NCBI GenBank assembly: GCA_034436015.1
Contig: DAOTWG010000009.1
Coordinates: 186,001 to 250,000 of the forward strand
From: DAOTVX01 sp034436015
GTDB taxonomy: Bacteria; Chloroflexota; Anaerolineae; Anaerolineales; Villigracilaceae
DNA: 64,000 bases
Direction of reading: 5' to 3'
Shown: positions 30,736-40,287 of the stretch, piece after piece
How the letters are laid out: each line of letters begins with the position of its first letter
Position numbering within the stretch: the first letter of the stretch is position 1
The notes under the pieces: generated by a model
What the model was told of the DNA's origin: nothing
The model's input: the letters and a program-made list of their open reading frames with translations, nothing else
Database searches by the model: none
Position numbers and translations under genes: made by a program

Positions 30736-33700
30736 TCAATTGCCGCTAATCCGCATCGGGTCACTCTTATTCAACTCGAACGCTGCCATGACTGCCCGCT
30801 CGCCCTTCAGGCCATCCGCCTCGGCCTTCTGCATCGCCAACAACATACGACGGTAATCCCTGGGGAACACCTTGACAAATTTCGGCAAGGTTTCCTCCCA
30901 GCGCGCAAGAATCCGCTGCGCCAATGCGCTGTTTGTCGCTTCCCAATGGCGCCGGATCATCGTTTGTACCTGTTGAATCTCCATCGTATCTTCCAACGGT
31001 TCCAGGTCAACCATATCCTGGTTGCAACGGGAAGAGAAGTCGCCGCGTTCATCCAACACGTAGGCAATGCCGCCCGACATGCCGGCGGCAAAGTTGCGCC
31101 CGACGCGCCCTAACACAACCACAAGGCCGCCGGTCATATACTCGCAGCCATGGTCGCCGACACCTTCCACGACCGCGGTCGCACCGCTGTTACGCACACA
31201 GAATCGTTCCCCTGCCAAGCCGCGAATGTAAGCCTCGCCGGCGGTCGCGCCGTACAATGTTACGTTTCCGACGATAATGTTTTCTTCGGCAGCAAAATCG
31301 GAGCCCGCTGGAGGATAAACGATGATCGTACCTCCGCAAAGCCCTTTGCCCAGGTAGTCGTTCGCGTCTCCTTCCAGAATCAGCGTGATGCCCGGCGGCA
31401 GGAAGGCGCCAAAGCTCTGCCCTGCCGAACCCTGGAAATGCAGGCGAATGGTATCGTCCGGCAGACCTGCCGCGCCGTATCGTCGCGTCACCTCGCTGCC
31501 AAGCAACGTCCCGACCGCGCGGTGGATATTTCGAATGGGCAAAGAGGCCTCCACACGGTGAACATCTTCGAGCGCCGGCCGACAAAGCGATAACAACACC
31601 TGCGCATCCAGACTCTGCTCAATTCCATGTTCCTGCCGGACGCGACTACGCGCACCGCTTTCCTCCATTTCTGGTTGATAGAGGACTCGGGACAAATCCA
31701 AGCCTCTTGCCTTCCAGTGTGGGATGGGTTGGCGCGCCATCAGACGGTCCGAGCGACCAATCAATTCATCCAGCGCGCGGAAGCCCAGCCGGGCCATCAG
31801 CTCGCGCACTTCCTGAGCGATAAAACGCATCAGATTGACCACATAGGCCGGATCGCCTGTAAATTTCTTGCGTAATTCCGGATTCTGCGTCGCCACGCCA
31901 ACCGGGCAAGTATCCTGATGGCAGGCGCGCATCATCACACAACCCAAGGCGACCAGCGGCGCAGTGGCAAAGCCAAACTCCTCCGCGCCCAATAAAGCCG
32001 CGATGATGACATCCCGCCCGGTCATCAACTTGCCGTCGGCCTCAAGGACTACCCGGTTGCGCAGATTGTTCAATACCAGAGTCTGGTGCGTCTCGGCCAG
32101 GCCCAACTCCCAGGGCAGACCGGCATGGCGAATACTGCTCAACGGTGAAGCGCCTGTGCCGCCATCATAGCCGCTGATGAGGATGACATCCGCGTGGGCT
32201 TTGGCCACGCCGGCCGCGATCGTCCCTACGCCTACTTCGGAGACTAGTTTGACGCTGATGCGCGCCGCCGGGTTGGCCATTTTTAGGTCATAGATGAGTT
32301 CCGCCAAATCCTCGATGGAGTAAATATCGTGGTGCGGCGGCGGCGAAATCAAACCTACGCCAGGCGTCGAATGGCGCACGCGAGCGATCCAGGGGTACAC
32401 CTTCCAGCCCGGCAGCTGACCTCCTTCGCCTGGTTTTGCTCCCTGGGCGATCTTGATTTGAATCTCATCGGCGTTGACCAGATATTCGCTGGTTACGCCG
32501 AAGCGGCCCGAGGCGACTTGCTTTATCGCGCTGCGTTTGGAATCGCCATTCGGCAGGGGAAGGAAGCGCGCCGGGTCCTCGCCACCCTCGCCAGTATTAC
32601 TCTTTCCGCCAATCCGGTTCATGGCAACGGCAAGCGCCTCGTGCGCCTCCTGGCTGATGGAACCGTAGCTCATCGCACCGGTCTTGAAACGCCGGCAAAT
32701 CGACTCCACCGACTCGACCTCCTCCAGCGGCACAGGTTGCGGCGCAAAGCGAAAGTCCAGCAGGCCGCGCAGGGTAGCAATTTGGGTAAATTGCTCCTTG
32801 ATCCGCCGCGAGTATTCCTTATAAACGGCGTAGTCATTCTCGCGACAGGCGCGTTGCAGAAAATAGATCGTTTCCGGATTGAATAAGTGATATTCCCCTT
32901 CCGAACGCCATTTATACTCGCCGCCACTCTCCAAGAGAGAAACACTACCGCCACCCTCTCGAAACGCCGCGTCATGACGCATCTGAGCCTCGCGGGCGAT
33001 GACATCCAGGTCCACGCCTCCAATGCGAGAGGCCGTCCCAGCAAAGTAACGATCAATCACGCTCTGATGCAGGCCGACCGCCTCGAAAATCTGCGCGCCG
33101 CAGTAACTTTGCACCGAGGAAATTCCCATCTTGGCCATGGTCTTGACGATACCCTTTACGGCTGCTTTGAGGTAGTTCTTGATTGCATGTTCGGCGTCGG
33201 GAACACTCAGTAAACGCTGCCGAACCAGGTTCTCGACGGTCTCAAACGCCAGATAAGGGTTGATGGCCGTCGCGCCATAGCCGATCAGGGCGGCGAAGTG
33301 GTGAATCTCGCGCGGCTCGCCGCTCTCCAGAATCAGGCCGATTTGCGTGCGCGTCCCCATCTCAACCAGGTGGTGATGGAGGCCAGAAACCGCCAGCAAG
33401 GCCGGAATCGGCACGTTCTCTCTGTCCGCCTCCCGGTCGGAGAGAATCAGGATGTTGGCGCCTTGCTCGATGGCGTGATCGGCGGAGCGGTAGAGCGCTT
33501 CCATAGCCATCTCGAGACCTGCACCTCCTGAGTGCGCCGGAAACACAATGGGCAGGGTGGTCACGACGAAACCAGGAAGCTTGGTATGGCGAATCTGCGC
33601 CAGATCCTCATTTGTAAGGAGAGGGGAATCCAGGCGAATCTGCTGGCAGCTTTGCGGGGAGAGGGATAGGAGATCGCGTTCCGCGCCGACCATCACTTCC

Positions 33701-35334
33701 GTTGAGACTACCAGTTGCTCACGCTCCGAGTCAATGGGAGGATTGGTTACTTGGGCGAAGAGCTGTTTGAAGTAGTTATAGAGCAATTCCGACTTTTGCG
33801 AGAGGACGGCCAACGGGGCGTCGTAGCCCATGGAGCCAAGCGGTTCAACCGCCGCTTCGGCCATTGGCCCTATAATCATGCGCACATCTTCATTGGTGTA
33901 GCCGAAGAGACGTTGCCGCCGGGGCAAGGTAGCCATGTCGGAGGGAGGGTTGTAGGAAGGTTCTGGCCGAGGTAGGTGTTCGAGCCGCACCTGATATTTG
34001 TGCAACCAGGCGCGGTAAGGATGACGAGAAGCCAGTTCCTGCTTAAGTTCTTCGTCGCCGATGATACGCTTCTGACGGGTATCCACTAACAACATGCGTC
34101 CGGGCTCGAGTCGACCTTTATAGGCCACGTTTTCCGGCGGAATATCGAGGACGCCGACCTCGGAGCCCAGGACGAGCAGATCGTCCTTCGTGACGTAGTA
34201 GCGCGCCGGACGCAGGCCGTTGCGATCCAGCACCGCCCCGGCCACAACGCCATCGCTGAACGCCATCGCCGCCGGCCCGTCCCATGGTTCCATAAGGTTT
34301 GCGTGAAATTCATAGTAGGCGCGTTTCTCGTCGCTCATGTGAGGATTGTTCGACCAGGGTTCCGGAATCATCATGGTCATGGCATGGGGTAGGGAGCGTC
34401 CGGCGAGCACCAGGAACTCCAAAACGTTATCGAACATAGCCGAATCGCTGCCATCCGGCTGAATAATGGGGAGAACCTTCTTTAGGTCATCTCCGAAGAG
34501 ATCCGAGCGCAAATGCCGCTCCTGCGCGCGCCACCAGTTGACGTTGCCGCGCAGAGTATTGATTTCTCCGTTATGGACCAGGTAGCGAAGTGGTTGGGCA
34601 CGCTCCCAACTGGGGAAGGTGTTCGTGCTGAAGCGCGAATGCACCAGCGCGATGGCGCTTTCCATATCCGGCGCGGAAAGGTCCTCAAAGTATTCCCGCA
34701 ACTGGTAGGTGATAAACATCCCTTTGTACACAATCGTCTTGTAGGAAAGGCTGGCGATGTAGAAATATTCTCCACCTTCCAGGCGGTTCCCATAACGAAT
34801 CTCGTTCTCGGCGCGTCTGCGAATCACGTACAGTTTGCGCTCGAAGTCCATCTCATCCCGTATCGCCGGATTGCGCGCGATGAACACCTGCCGGATCTTC
34901 GGCTCGGCGCGGCGAGCCGAAGCGCCCAGGTCCACATTCGGATTGATCCGCACCGAACGCCAGCCGATCACCCGCTGCCCCTCAGAAGCCACAATATTCT
35001 CAAAGTGGATTTCACATGCCCGCCGGTGGTTGACATCAGGCGGCAGAAAGACCATTCCCACCCCGTATTGACCGGCCTCGGGAAGGCTGAACCCTTTACC
35101 ATTGGCTTTGCGCTGCAAGAAGGCATGCGGAACTTGAAGCAGGATGCCAGCCCCGTCGCCCGTGTTTGGCTCCGCGCCGCGCGCGCCGCGATGAGTCAGG
35201 TTGTCAAGGATTGTCAGCGCTTGCTCCACCACGCGATGCGAGCGTTCCCCCTTGATGTTGACCACCATGCCAATCCCGCAGGCATCCCTTTCGAAGGCTG
35301 GATGATAGAGGCCCTGCCCCGGTTCCTGGCACAT
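30736..35334 (-). CDS. gltB: Glutamate synthase, large (alpha) subunit
   Basis: 1532 residues, full length. The N-terminal class II glutaminase has its nucleophile in DACGIGMVVNIKG after a roughly 18-residue propeptide. The central and FMN-binding domains contain the LISPPPHHDIYSIEDLAELIYDLK and KLVSEVGVGTIAAGVAKAHAD strings, followed by the 3Fe-4S cysteines (CVMMRACHQDTCPVGVATQ) and the C-terminal beta-helix (GGTIIVYPP). It converts glutamine and 2-oxoglutarate to two glutamates with GltD. It is the first gene of gltBD, with AGGAG at the start. Confidence 0.96.
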   Translation of the reverse strand: MCQEPGQGLYHPAFERDACGIGMVVNIKGERSHRVVEQALTILDNLTHRGARGAEPNTGDGAGILLQVPHAFLQRKANGKGFSLPEAGQYGVGMVFLPPDVNHRRACEIHFENIVASEGQRVIGWRSVRINPNVDLGASARRAEPKIRQVFIARNPAIRDEMDFERKLYVIRRRAENEIRYGNRLEGGEYFYIASLSYKTIVYKGMFITYQLREYFEDLSAPDMESAIALVHSRFSTNTFPSWERAQPLRYLVHNGEINTLRGNVNWWRAQERHLRSDLFGDDLKKVLPIIQPDGSDSAMFDNVLEFLVLAGRSLPHAMTMMIPEPWSNNPHMSDEKRAYYEFHANLMEPWDGPAAMAFSDGVVAGAVLDRNGLRPARYYVTKDDLLVLGSEVGVLDIPPENVAYKGRLEPGRMLLVDTRQKRIIGDEELKQELASRHPYRAWLHKYQVRLEHLPRPEPSYNPPSDMATLPRRQRLFGYTNEDVRMIIGPMAEAAVEPLGSMGYDAPLAVLSQKSELLYNYFKQLFAQVTNPPIDSEREQLVVSTEVMVGAERDLLSLSPQSCQQIRLDSPLLTNEDLAQIRHTKLPGFVVTTLPIVFPAHSGGAGLEMAMEALYRSADHAIEQGANILILSDREADRENVPIPALLAVSGLHHHLVEMGTRTQIGLILESGEPREIHHFAALIGYGATAINPYLAFETVENLVRQRLLSVPDAEHAIKNYLKAAVKGIVKTMAKMGISSVQSYCGAQIFEAVGLHQSVIDRYFAGTASRIGGVDLDVIAREAQMRHDAAFREGGGSVSLLESGGEYKWRSEGEYHLFNPETIYFLQRACRENDYAVYKEYSRRIKEQFTQIATLRGLLDFRFAPQPVPLEEVESVESICRRFKTGAMSYGSISQEAHEALAVAMNRIGGKSNTGEGGEDPARFLPLPNGDSKRSAIKQVASGRFGVTSEYLVNADEIQIKIAQGAKPGEGGQLPGWKVYPWIARVRHSTPGVGLISPPPHHDIYSIEDLAELIYDLKMANPAARISVKLVSEVGVGTIAAGVAKAHADVILISGYDGGTGASPLSSIRHAGLPWELGLAETHQTLVLNNLRNRVVLEADGKLMTGRDVIIAALLGAEEFGFATAPLVALGCVMMRACHQDTCPVGVATQNPELRKKFTGDPAYVVNLMRFIAQEVRELMARLGFRALDELIGRSDRLMARQPIPHWKARGLDLSRVLYQPEMEESGARSRVRQEHGIEQSLDAQVLLSLCRPALEDVHRVEASLPIRNIHRAVGTLLGSEVTRRYGAAGLPDDTIRLHFQGSAGQSFGAFLPPGITLILEGDANDYLGKGLCGGTIIVYPPAGSDFAAEENIIVGNVTLYGATAGEAYIRGLAGERFCVRNSGATAVVEGVGDHGCEYMTGGLVVVLGRVGRNFAAGMSGGIAYVLDERGDFSSRCNQDMVDLEPLEDTMEIQQVQTMIRRHWEATNSALAQRILARWEETLPKFVKVFPRDYRRMLLAMQKAEADGLKGERAVMAAFELNKSDPMRISGN

Positions 35335-35656
35335 TTTCCATCTCCTGACAACAGGTTGTTTTTTATTATAGGGAAAAGGCCCCCACTGCTGCTATTACCT
35401 GTTTGGGTAATCTTTCCGCGCATCTCTTCCTGCGACTACAGTCGGGACGAGACGCCTTGCCGCAGGAGTGTGCGATCGATGAAGTGGAGAGGAAAGCCTC
35501 TTCGGTGTAGTGCGCTCCACGTCGAGCCCGGCGCATGCCGTTGCCTTGCGACGGTCATTTCATGCTACCTTACATTTGACTTTTGCAAGAATGGCTTAAA
35601 CAACAAGCGATAATGATTGATCTTGAACGGTTATAAAACGATCCTGAGAGAGCGCC
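35335..35656. promoter_or_regulatory. gltBD promoter region and gap to the next gene
   Basis: Minus-strand TATAAT at 35365-35370 (again preceded by CCC), and 25 bp further upstream TACCT-GTTT-GGGTA at 35396-35409, inside the longer perfect inverted repeat ATTACC-N6-GGTAAT (35394-35411). The geometry matches the amt and amidotransferase promoters. From 35,412 to 35,656 I see no gene; it should contain the promoter of the rightward DeoR-like fragment. Confidence 0.6.
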
Positions 35657-36025
35657 GTGTCTATTCCATTCATCACAAACGTTGATCGTCAGGAGCAAAT
35701 TCTCCGAGCACTGGAAGAGCGCGGGCGGGTGAGTCTGGCAGACCTGACCGCTCTTTTCCAGATTAGCGAGGCCACGGCCCGTCGCGATTTGGATGCCCTG
35801 GCAGAACAGGGCAAAGTACAGCGCGTGCACGGCAGGGCGATTCTGTTACGCAAGTCGGCGCCAGAGCCGCCTATCCTGCGGCAACAAGAAGGGCAAGCCA
35901 AGGAAAGAGTGGCCAAAACGCGAGCAACCCTTTTTTATAGACGCCCTCCCAATCACGGTAGGATGTCAAGGGCATCTCCTCCCAGAGCGCTGTTCTTGAG
36001 GAGGGAGCCGGTCAATGCGTCCTGA
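35657..36025 (+). pseudogene. Truncated DeoR-family regulator
   Basis: From GTG 35657 the first about 80 residues are a good DeoR-type winged helix: RQEQILRALEERGRVSLADLTALFQISEATARRDLDALAEQGKVQRVHG. A normal member continues for about 170 residues of sugar-phosphate-binding domain. Here the similarity ends near KERVAK and the rest (TRATLFYRRPPNHGRMS...) looks like non-coding sequence read by chance. A truncated remnant is therefore most likely, although a stand-alone DNA-binding piece could still act as a repressor. Confidence 0.55.
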
Positions 36026-36158
36026 GCGGGTTCCGAGGAACACGCCAGAGACGCAATTTTCTGGTATAATCCAATCCGCATGGACTAGTCCCATCAAGCG
36101 GCTCATCCCTGCTGATGTGGAGACCTGCAAAAAACCGACTGAAAGGATTGCACACGTC

Positions 36159-36431
36159 ATGCCTCTTGAAAAAGAAGTTAAGACCCAGCTTATCCAGGAA
36201 TTTCGTCGGCACGAGGCCGATACCGGTTCGCCGGAGGTGCAAATCGCCCTGCTGACGAAGCGCATCACACAGTTGACGGAACACCTGCGCGCACACGGAC
36301 ACGACAATTCCTGTCGACGCGGTTTGCTCAAACTGGTCGGTCAGCGTCGCCGTTTGCTTGCCTATCTACGACGCACGGATTATCCCCGTTATCTTTCGCT
36401 GACCGAACAATTGAAGTTGCGCCACAAGTAA
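36159..36431 (+). CDS. rpsO: Ribosomal protein S15
   Basis: 90 residues, typical length. It contains QEFRRHEADTGSPEVQIALLTKRITQLTEHL and the signature HDNSCRRGLLKLVGQRRRLLAYLRRTDYPRYLSLTEQL. It binds 16S rRNA in the small subunit. Start ATG 36159 follows GAAAGG. The rpsO-pnp order is conserved in many bacteria. A terminator lies just after it, so pnp may be partly independent. Confidence 0.97.
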   Translation: MPLEKEVKTQLIQEFRRHEADTGSPEVQIALLTKRITQLTEHLRAHGHDNSCRRGLLKLVGQRRRLLAYLRRTDYPRYLSLTEQLKLRHK

Positions 36432-36443
36432 TCCTGTGAACCA

Positions 36444-36475
36444 TGGGGAGATGGGGTGTCCCATCTGCCTTTTTT
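36444..36475 (+). terminator. Terminator after rpsO
   Basis: AGATGGG, loop GTGT, CCCATCT, then GCC and six T. Confidence 0.8.
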
Positions 36476-36519
36476 CTGCGCGGGGGTGAAGAAAACCCTT
36501 CTCCCCTAGCGTGTTTTTG

Positions 36520-36604
36520 CCCCGCCGTGTCAGGAATTGAGACAGGCTGCTAACTCCTTAGTTTGGCGAGTTAGTCGTTTCTCTCAGTCCCTGACGGGCG
36601 GGGG
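36520..36604 (+). promoter_or_regulatory. Long stem-loop in the pnp leader
   Basis: CCCCGCC and GTCAGG on the left pair with CCTGAC and GGGCGGGG on the right, enclosing TAACTC/GAGTTA. The structure ends a few bases before the AAAGGAG of pnp. In E. coli, PNPase autoregulates through RNase III cutting of such a leader stem; the same use here is inference. Confidence 0.6.
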
Positions 36605-36619
36605 TAAAGGAGTTGAATC

Positions 36620-38896
36620 ATGAAACCCGAAGGAAAGCGTTACTCCACCCTGGTCGGTGGGCGAGAGGTGATTCTGGAAACAGGCCTGCTTGCCCCTCAG
36701 GCTGGCGGAGCGGTTACTGTGCGCCTCGGCGATACTGTGATGTTCGCTGCGGCGACGATGGGCGAGCCGCGTCCGGACGTAGACTTTTTCCCGCTTAGCG
36801 TAGAATACGAGGAGCGTCTCTATGCAACCGGCAAGATTCCCGGCTCGTTTTTCCGCCGCGAGGGAAAGCCCTCCACGGAGGCCATCCTCACCGCTCGCCT
36901 GGCCGATCGCCCCCTTCGCCCTCTCTTTCCTGAAGGGATGCGCAACGAGGTGCAAGTCATCATGTACTCCCTCTCGGCCGATTCCAGCAATCCGATTGAC
37001 ATTTTGGGAATCAATGCCGCCTCCGCAGCGTTGACCATTTCTGACATCCCCTGGAACGGGCCTGTTGGCGCGGTGCGAATTGGCCGTGTGGACGGACAAT
37101 TTATCATCAACCCGACCTTTGACGAGATGGAGCGCTCCGACCTTGACTTGCGAATCGCCGGCACGCGCCAGGCTATCCTCATGGTGGAGTGCGGCGCCAA
37201 AGAAGTCCCGGAAGAGGTCGTGATCGCGGCCCTGGAATTGGGCCATCGCGCTTTGCAACCTCTTGTTGACCTGCAGATGCGCATGAGGGCAGAGGTCGGC
37301 AAACCCAAACGAGAGGTTGTCATCCGTCTGCCTGAAGAATCCCTACAACAACAGATCTTCGAGCGCGTGCGCGAGCCATTAAAGGCGCTGCTCTCCAATC
37401 CGCTGACAAAGCAAGAGTTCTACACCGGCGTGGAAGCCTTGCAGGAACAGGTCATTGCCGAGTTCGCGCCGCCGACGGAAACAGGCGCGCCAGCCTTGCC
37501 AGAGGACGGCGCCTCGCTGCTCGAACTCGTGAAAGCGGCCTTCGTGGAGGCCGAGAAACGCATCGTGCGTGAGCGCATTCTGACAATGGGACAACGCATT
37601 GATGGCCGCGCGCCCGATGAGATTCGCCCGATTTGGTGCGAGGTGGATGTCTCCCCGCGCGCTCATGGCTCGGGCCTGTTCACACGCGGCGAAACGCAAG
37701 TGCTTACCCTGGCCACGTTGGGTACCTTGGCAGAGGCGCAGGAACTCGATACCCTTACCCCCATTGAAACCAAACGCTACATGCACCATTATAACTTTCC
37801 GCCTTTTTCCACCGGCGAGGTCAAGCCGCTGCGCGGACAAAGTCGCCGCGAGGTGGGGCACGGCGCCCTTGCCGAACGCGCTTTAGAGCCGGTCATCCCT
37901 CCGGAAGAAACCTTTCCGTATACCTTGCGCTTGGTTTCGGAAGTGCTTTCCTCCAATGGATCCACTTCGATGGCCTCCGTATGCGGTTCGACCCTAGCCC
38001 TCATGGATGCCGGCGCGCCGATCAAAGCGCCGGTCTCCGGCGTCGCCATGGGACTTATCAAGGAAGGCGAACGATACGTCATCTTGACCGACATTATAGG
38101 CGCGGAAGATCACCTGGGCGACATGGACTTCAAAGTGGCCGGCACCCGTCAGGGAATTACCGCCATGCAGATGGATATCAAGATTGGCGGCATCAGTCGG
38201 GAAATCATGGCAGAGGCGCTGGAGCAAGCGCGGCGAGCCCGTTTGGCGATCTTGGACGCGATGCTTGCTGTCTTGCCGACGCCGCGTCCTCAGCTGAAGC
38301 CTCATGCACCGCGCATTTCCACCCTCAAGATACCGGTTGATAAAATCGGCCTCCTGATTGGCCCGGGCGGCAAGACAATCCGCGCCTTGCAGGAGGAAAC
38401 AGGCACCCGCATTGACATCGAAGACGACGGTACTGTGTACATTGCCGCGACGGAGGAAAACGGCGCGGCGCTAGCACGTGAACGGATCGAGGCCATGACC
38501 GAGACCCCCCAGCTTGGCCGTATCTATACCGGCAAGGTAACCCGAATCACCGATTTCGGCGCCTTTGTAGAAATTCTCCCTGGCGTGGACGGGATGGTAC
38601 ACGTCTCACAACTCGACAGCGAGCGTGTTGGCCGGGTGGAGGATGTCTGCAGACCAGGCGATGAACTGACGGTGATGGTCACCGGCATTGACGAGGCCGG
38701 CCGGGTGAGACTCTCGCGTCAGGCCGTACTGGAAGGATGGAGTGTGGAGCAGGCCCAGGCGCACGATCGACCAAGCGGCAAGCGAGCAGGCAATGCTCGC
38801 ACCGCGCAAAGCAATCACAACCGCCGAACAGGCAGCGAGCGCAGCCCTGTCTCCCGTGAACAAGAACGTCGCGCCCCTCCTCCAAAGCGGAGATAA
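36620..38896 (+). CDS. pnp: Polyribonucleotide nucleotidyltransferase
   Basis: 758 residues. Two RNase PH domains (about 10-215 and 320-545; GRPLRPLFPEGMRNEVQ and TRGETQVLTLATLG are typical), a KH domain (IPVDKIGLLIGPGGKTIRALQEETGTRIDIEDDG), an S1 domain (GRIYTGKVTRITDFGAFVEILPGVDGMVHVSQL) and a basic tail with SxxR repeats. It degrades RNA 3' to 5' by phosphorolysis, usually within the degradosome. Start ATG 36620 with AAAGGAG. Confidence 0.96.
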   Translation: MKPEGKRYSTLVGGREVILETGLLAPQAGGAVTVRLGDTVMFAAATMGEPRPDVDFFPLSVEYEERLYATGKIPGSFFRREGKPSTEAILTARLADRPLRPLFPEGMRNEVQVIMYSLSADSSNPIDILGINAASAALTISDIPWNGPVGAVRIGRVDGQFIINPTFDEMERSDLDLRIAGTRQAILMVECGAKEVPEEVVIAALELGHRALQPLVDLQMRMRAEVGKPKREVVIRLPEESLQQQIFERVREPLKALLSNPLTKQEFYTGVEALQEQVIAEFAPPTETGAPALPEDGASLLELVKAAFVEAEKRIVRERILTMGQRIDGRAPDEIRPIWCEVDVSPRAHGSGLFTRGETQVLTLATLGTLAEAQELDTLTPIETKRYMHHYNFPPFSTGEVKPLRGQSRREVGHGALAERALEPVIPPEETFPYTLRLVSEVLSSNGSTSMASVCGSTLALMDAGAPIKAPVSGVAMGLIKEGERYVILTDIIGAEDHLGDMDFKVAGTRQGITAMQMDIKIGGISREIMAEALEQARRARLAILDAMLAVLPTPRPQLKPHAPRISTLKIPVDKIGLLIGPGGKTIRALQEETGTRIDIEDDGTVYIAATEENGAALARERIEAMTETPQLGRIYTGKVTRITDFGAFVEILPGVDGMVHVSQLDSERVGRVEDVCRPGDELTVMVTGIDEAGRVRLSRQAVLEGWSVEQAQAHDRPSGKRAGNARTAQSNHNRRTGSERSPVSREQERRAPPPKRR

Positions 38897-38913
38897 AGCA
38901 CAGTCAAAGTAAA

Positions 38914-38946
38914 AAAGCGGGACCTGATTTTGTAGGTCCCGCTTTT
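38914..38946. terminator. Bidirectional terminator between pnp and the mini-pilin
   Basis: AAAGCGGGACCT and AGGTCCCGCTTT pair over an 8-base loop with A-run and T-run flanks, so it can serve the convergent genes on both strands. Confidence 0.85.
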
Positions 38947-38969
38947 CATAGATGTACCACCGGAATTGA

Positions 38970-39119
38970 TTAATCGAGTTCTGTGTTAACCTTAGTAAAG
39001 ACGTTGCCGATTAGCGGGCCGAGCACAGTCAAAACAGCAATAACCACGACAGCAACCAAAACAAGAATCAACGCGTACTCGACCAGGCCCTGGCCTTTTT
39101 CCTTTGCAGCGAGCAACAT
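38970..39119 (-). CDS. Flp/Fap-type pilin component
   Basis: 49 residues (MLLAAKEKGQGLVEYALILVLVAVVVIAVLTVLGPLIGNVFTKVNTELD split: short basic leader, G-Q-G-L-V-E-Y-A-L-I, long hydrophobic helix). The conserved Glu five residues into the mature end and the hydrophobic core are those of Flp/Tad pilins, which are cut by a prepilin peptidase and assembled into thin adhesive fibres. A perfect AAGGAGGTGA site precedes it. No tad assembly genes are in the window. A near-identical paralogue is at 54,085. Confidence 0.8.
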   Translation of the reverse strand: MLLAAKEKGQGLVEYALILVLVAVVVIAVLTVLGPLIGNVFTKVNTELD

Positions 39120-39179
39120 GGCGTTTCACCTCCTTTCTGTGTGAAATTCCTTCGAGGGGCCAATCTCAAAGGTACTTTT

Positions 39180-39208
39180 ATTATAGCCAAATTCTCCGTG
39201 GTATGCAA
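39180..39208 (-). promoter_or_regulatory. Promoter of the mini-pilin gene
   Basis: Minus strand TTGCAT (39203-39208), 17 bp, TATAAT (39180-39185); a sigma-70-like promoter about 60 bases before the ATG. Confidence 0.6.
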
Positions 39209-39240
39209 CTGCCTGCCGTTACAATTACCTTACAATGAGA

Positions 39241-40284
39241 TTAAGGGGTTTTGCTGCCGGCCGGTACGGTCAAGGTGATACGCGCGCCTTGCCCAGGGGT
39301 GCTGTCCACTTCCAGCGCGCCTCCGATGAGTTCCGCACGCTCCTTAATCAACTTCAGTCCCAGATTGCTCTCGTCTTCGAACGCCTCCGCGTCTATTCCC
39401 TTGCCGTTGTCGTCAATGATCAACTTGACCAGGCGTTCTCCCATATCCAGTTGAATTTTGACCAACGAGGCCTGACTGTTGCGCGCCGCATTTCCCAACA
39501 ACTCCTGCGCCGCGCGGAAGATCATGACTTCCAAATAAGGCTCTAATCGTCGTTCGTTGCCGCTGACAGTGACGCTTGCCTCGATTCCCAGTTGCTCCTT
39601 AATGGCCTCGGCATAACGACGCAGCGTGGGAATCAGGCCTAAATCGTCGAGCATCATCGGGCGCAGTTCGAAGATGAAATTCCGTATTTTTTGAAACGTG
39701 CTCATCGCAGCCGCTTTAAGGTCGCCCAGTTCCTTACGCGCCTGTTCCACATCTACATCGAGCAGACGCATGGCAATTTCGGTTTGCAAGATAAAGTTGG
39801 AAAGCGCCTGGGCCGGGCCATCGTGCATCTGGCGTGAGAGGCGTTGACGTTCGGCCTCTTGTGCATCCACCAACATTTCCACAGTTTCGAGCGCGCCGCC
39901 CCGCCCCGCCGGTGTTCCTGCCCTTGCGCCTCCCCCCAGCGCGTCGCGCAGGCTTTCGAGGAGCGTCTTCAAACGCTCCAAATGGGCCTGGTCGCTTTGT
40001 AGTTTCTCCAACTGCCCGCGCATGACGAAGAGCCGTTGTTGCACATCCAGGGCCGAGTCATACGCTATGCGGATTTCCTGAGGCGGCGTTTTTTCCAATT
40101 GACTTTGGAGTTGCTGGAGATGAGCAGTAATCGCCGCGTTGCGTTGAGTCAGTTTGGCTACTTCGCCGCGGCTCTGTTCCAGCATCAACGTAATTTCTCG
40201 CAGGGAACGAGCGACTTCCTCGAGTTCCGTTTGGATTCGTTGCAATGGATCTTCCACGATAGTAGATGATTCCGCTACGGCCAT
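39241..40284 (-). CDS. DegS/NarX-type sensor histidine kinase
   Basis: 347 residues, no membrane segments. The N-terminal about 120 residues are coiled coil (ELEEVARSLREITLMLEQSRGEVAKL...), followed by the HisKA_3 dimerisation and phospho-acceptor helix RQRLSRQMHDGPAQALSNFILQTEI and a HATPase domain (LLGNAARNSQAS, DDNGKGID, NLGLKLIKERAELIGG). This is the layout of soluble DegS-like kinases. Its partner regulator gene lies 3 bases upstream of its start codon, transcribed in the same direction. Confidence 0.88.
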   Translation of the reverse strand: MAVAESSTIVEDPLQRIQTELEEVARSLREITLMLEQSRGEVAKLTQRNAAITAHLQQLQSQLEKTPPQEIRIAYDSALDVQQRLFVMRGQLEKLQSDQAHLERLKTLLESLRDALGGGARAGTPAGRGGALETVEMLVDAQEAERQRLSRQMHDGPAQALSNFILQTEIAMRLLDVDVEQARKELGDLKAAAMSTFQKIRNFIFELRPMMLDDLGLIPTLRRYAEAIKEQLGIEASVTVSGNERRLEPYLEVMIFRAAQELLGNAARNSQASLVKIQLDMGERLVKLIIDDNGKGIDAEAFEDESNLGLKLIKERAELIGGALEVDSTPGQGARITLTVPAGSKTP

Positions 40285-40287
40285 GGT

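Noticed and set aside
34513..35613. Rightward 366-codon frame opposite gltB
   Set aside because: It lies antisense to a highly conserved enzyme and has no recognisable domain.
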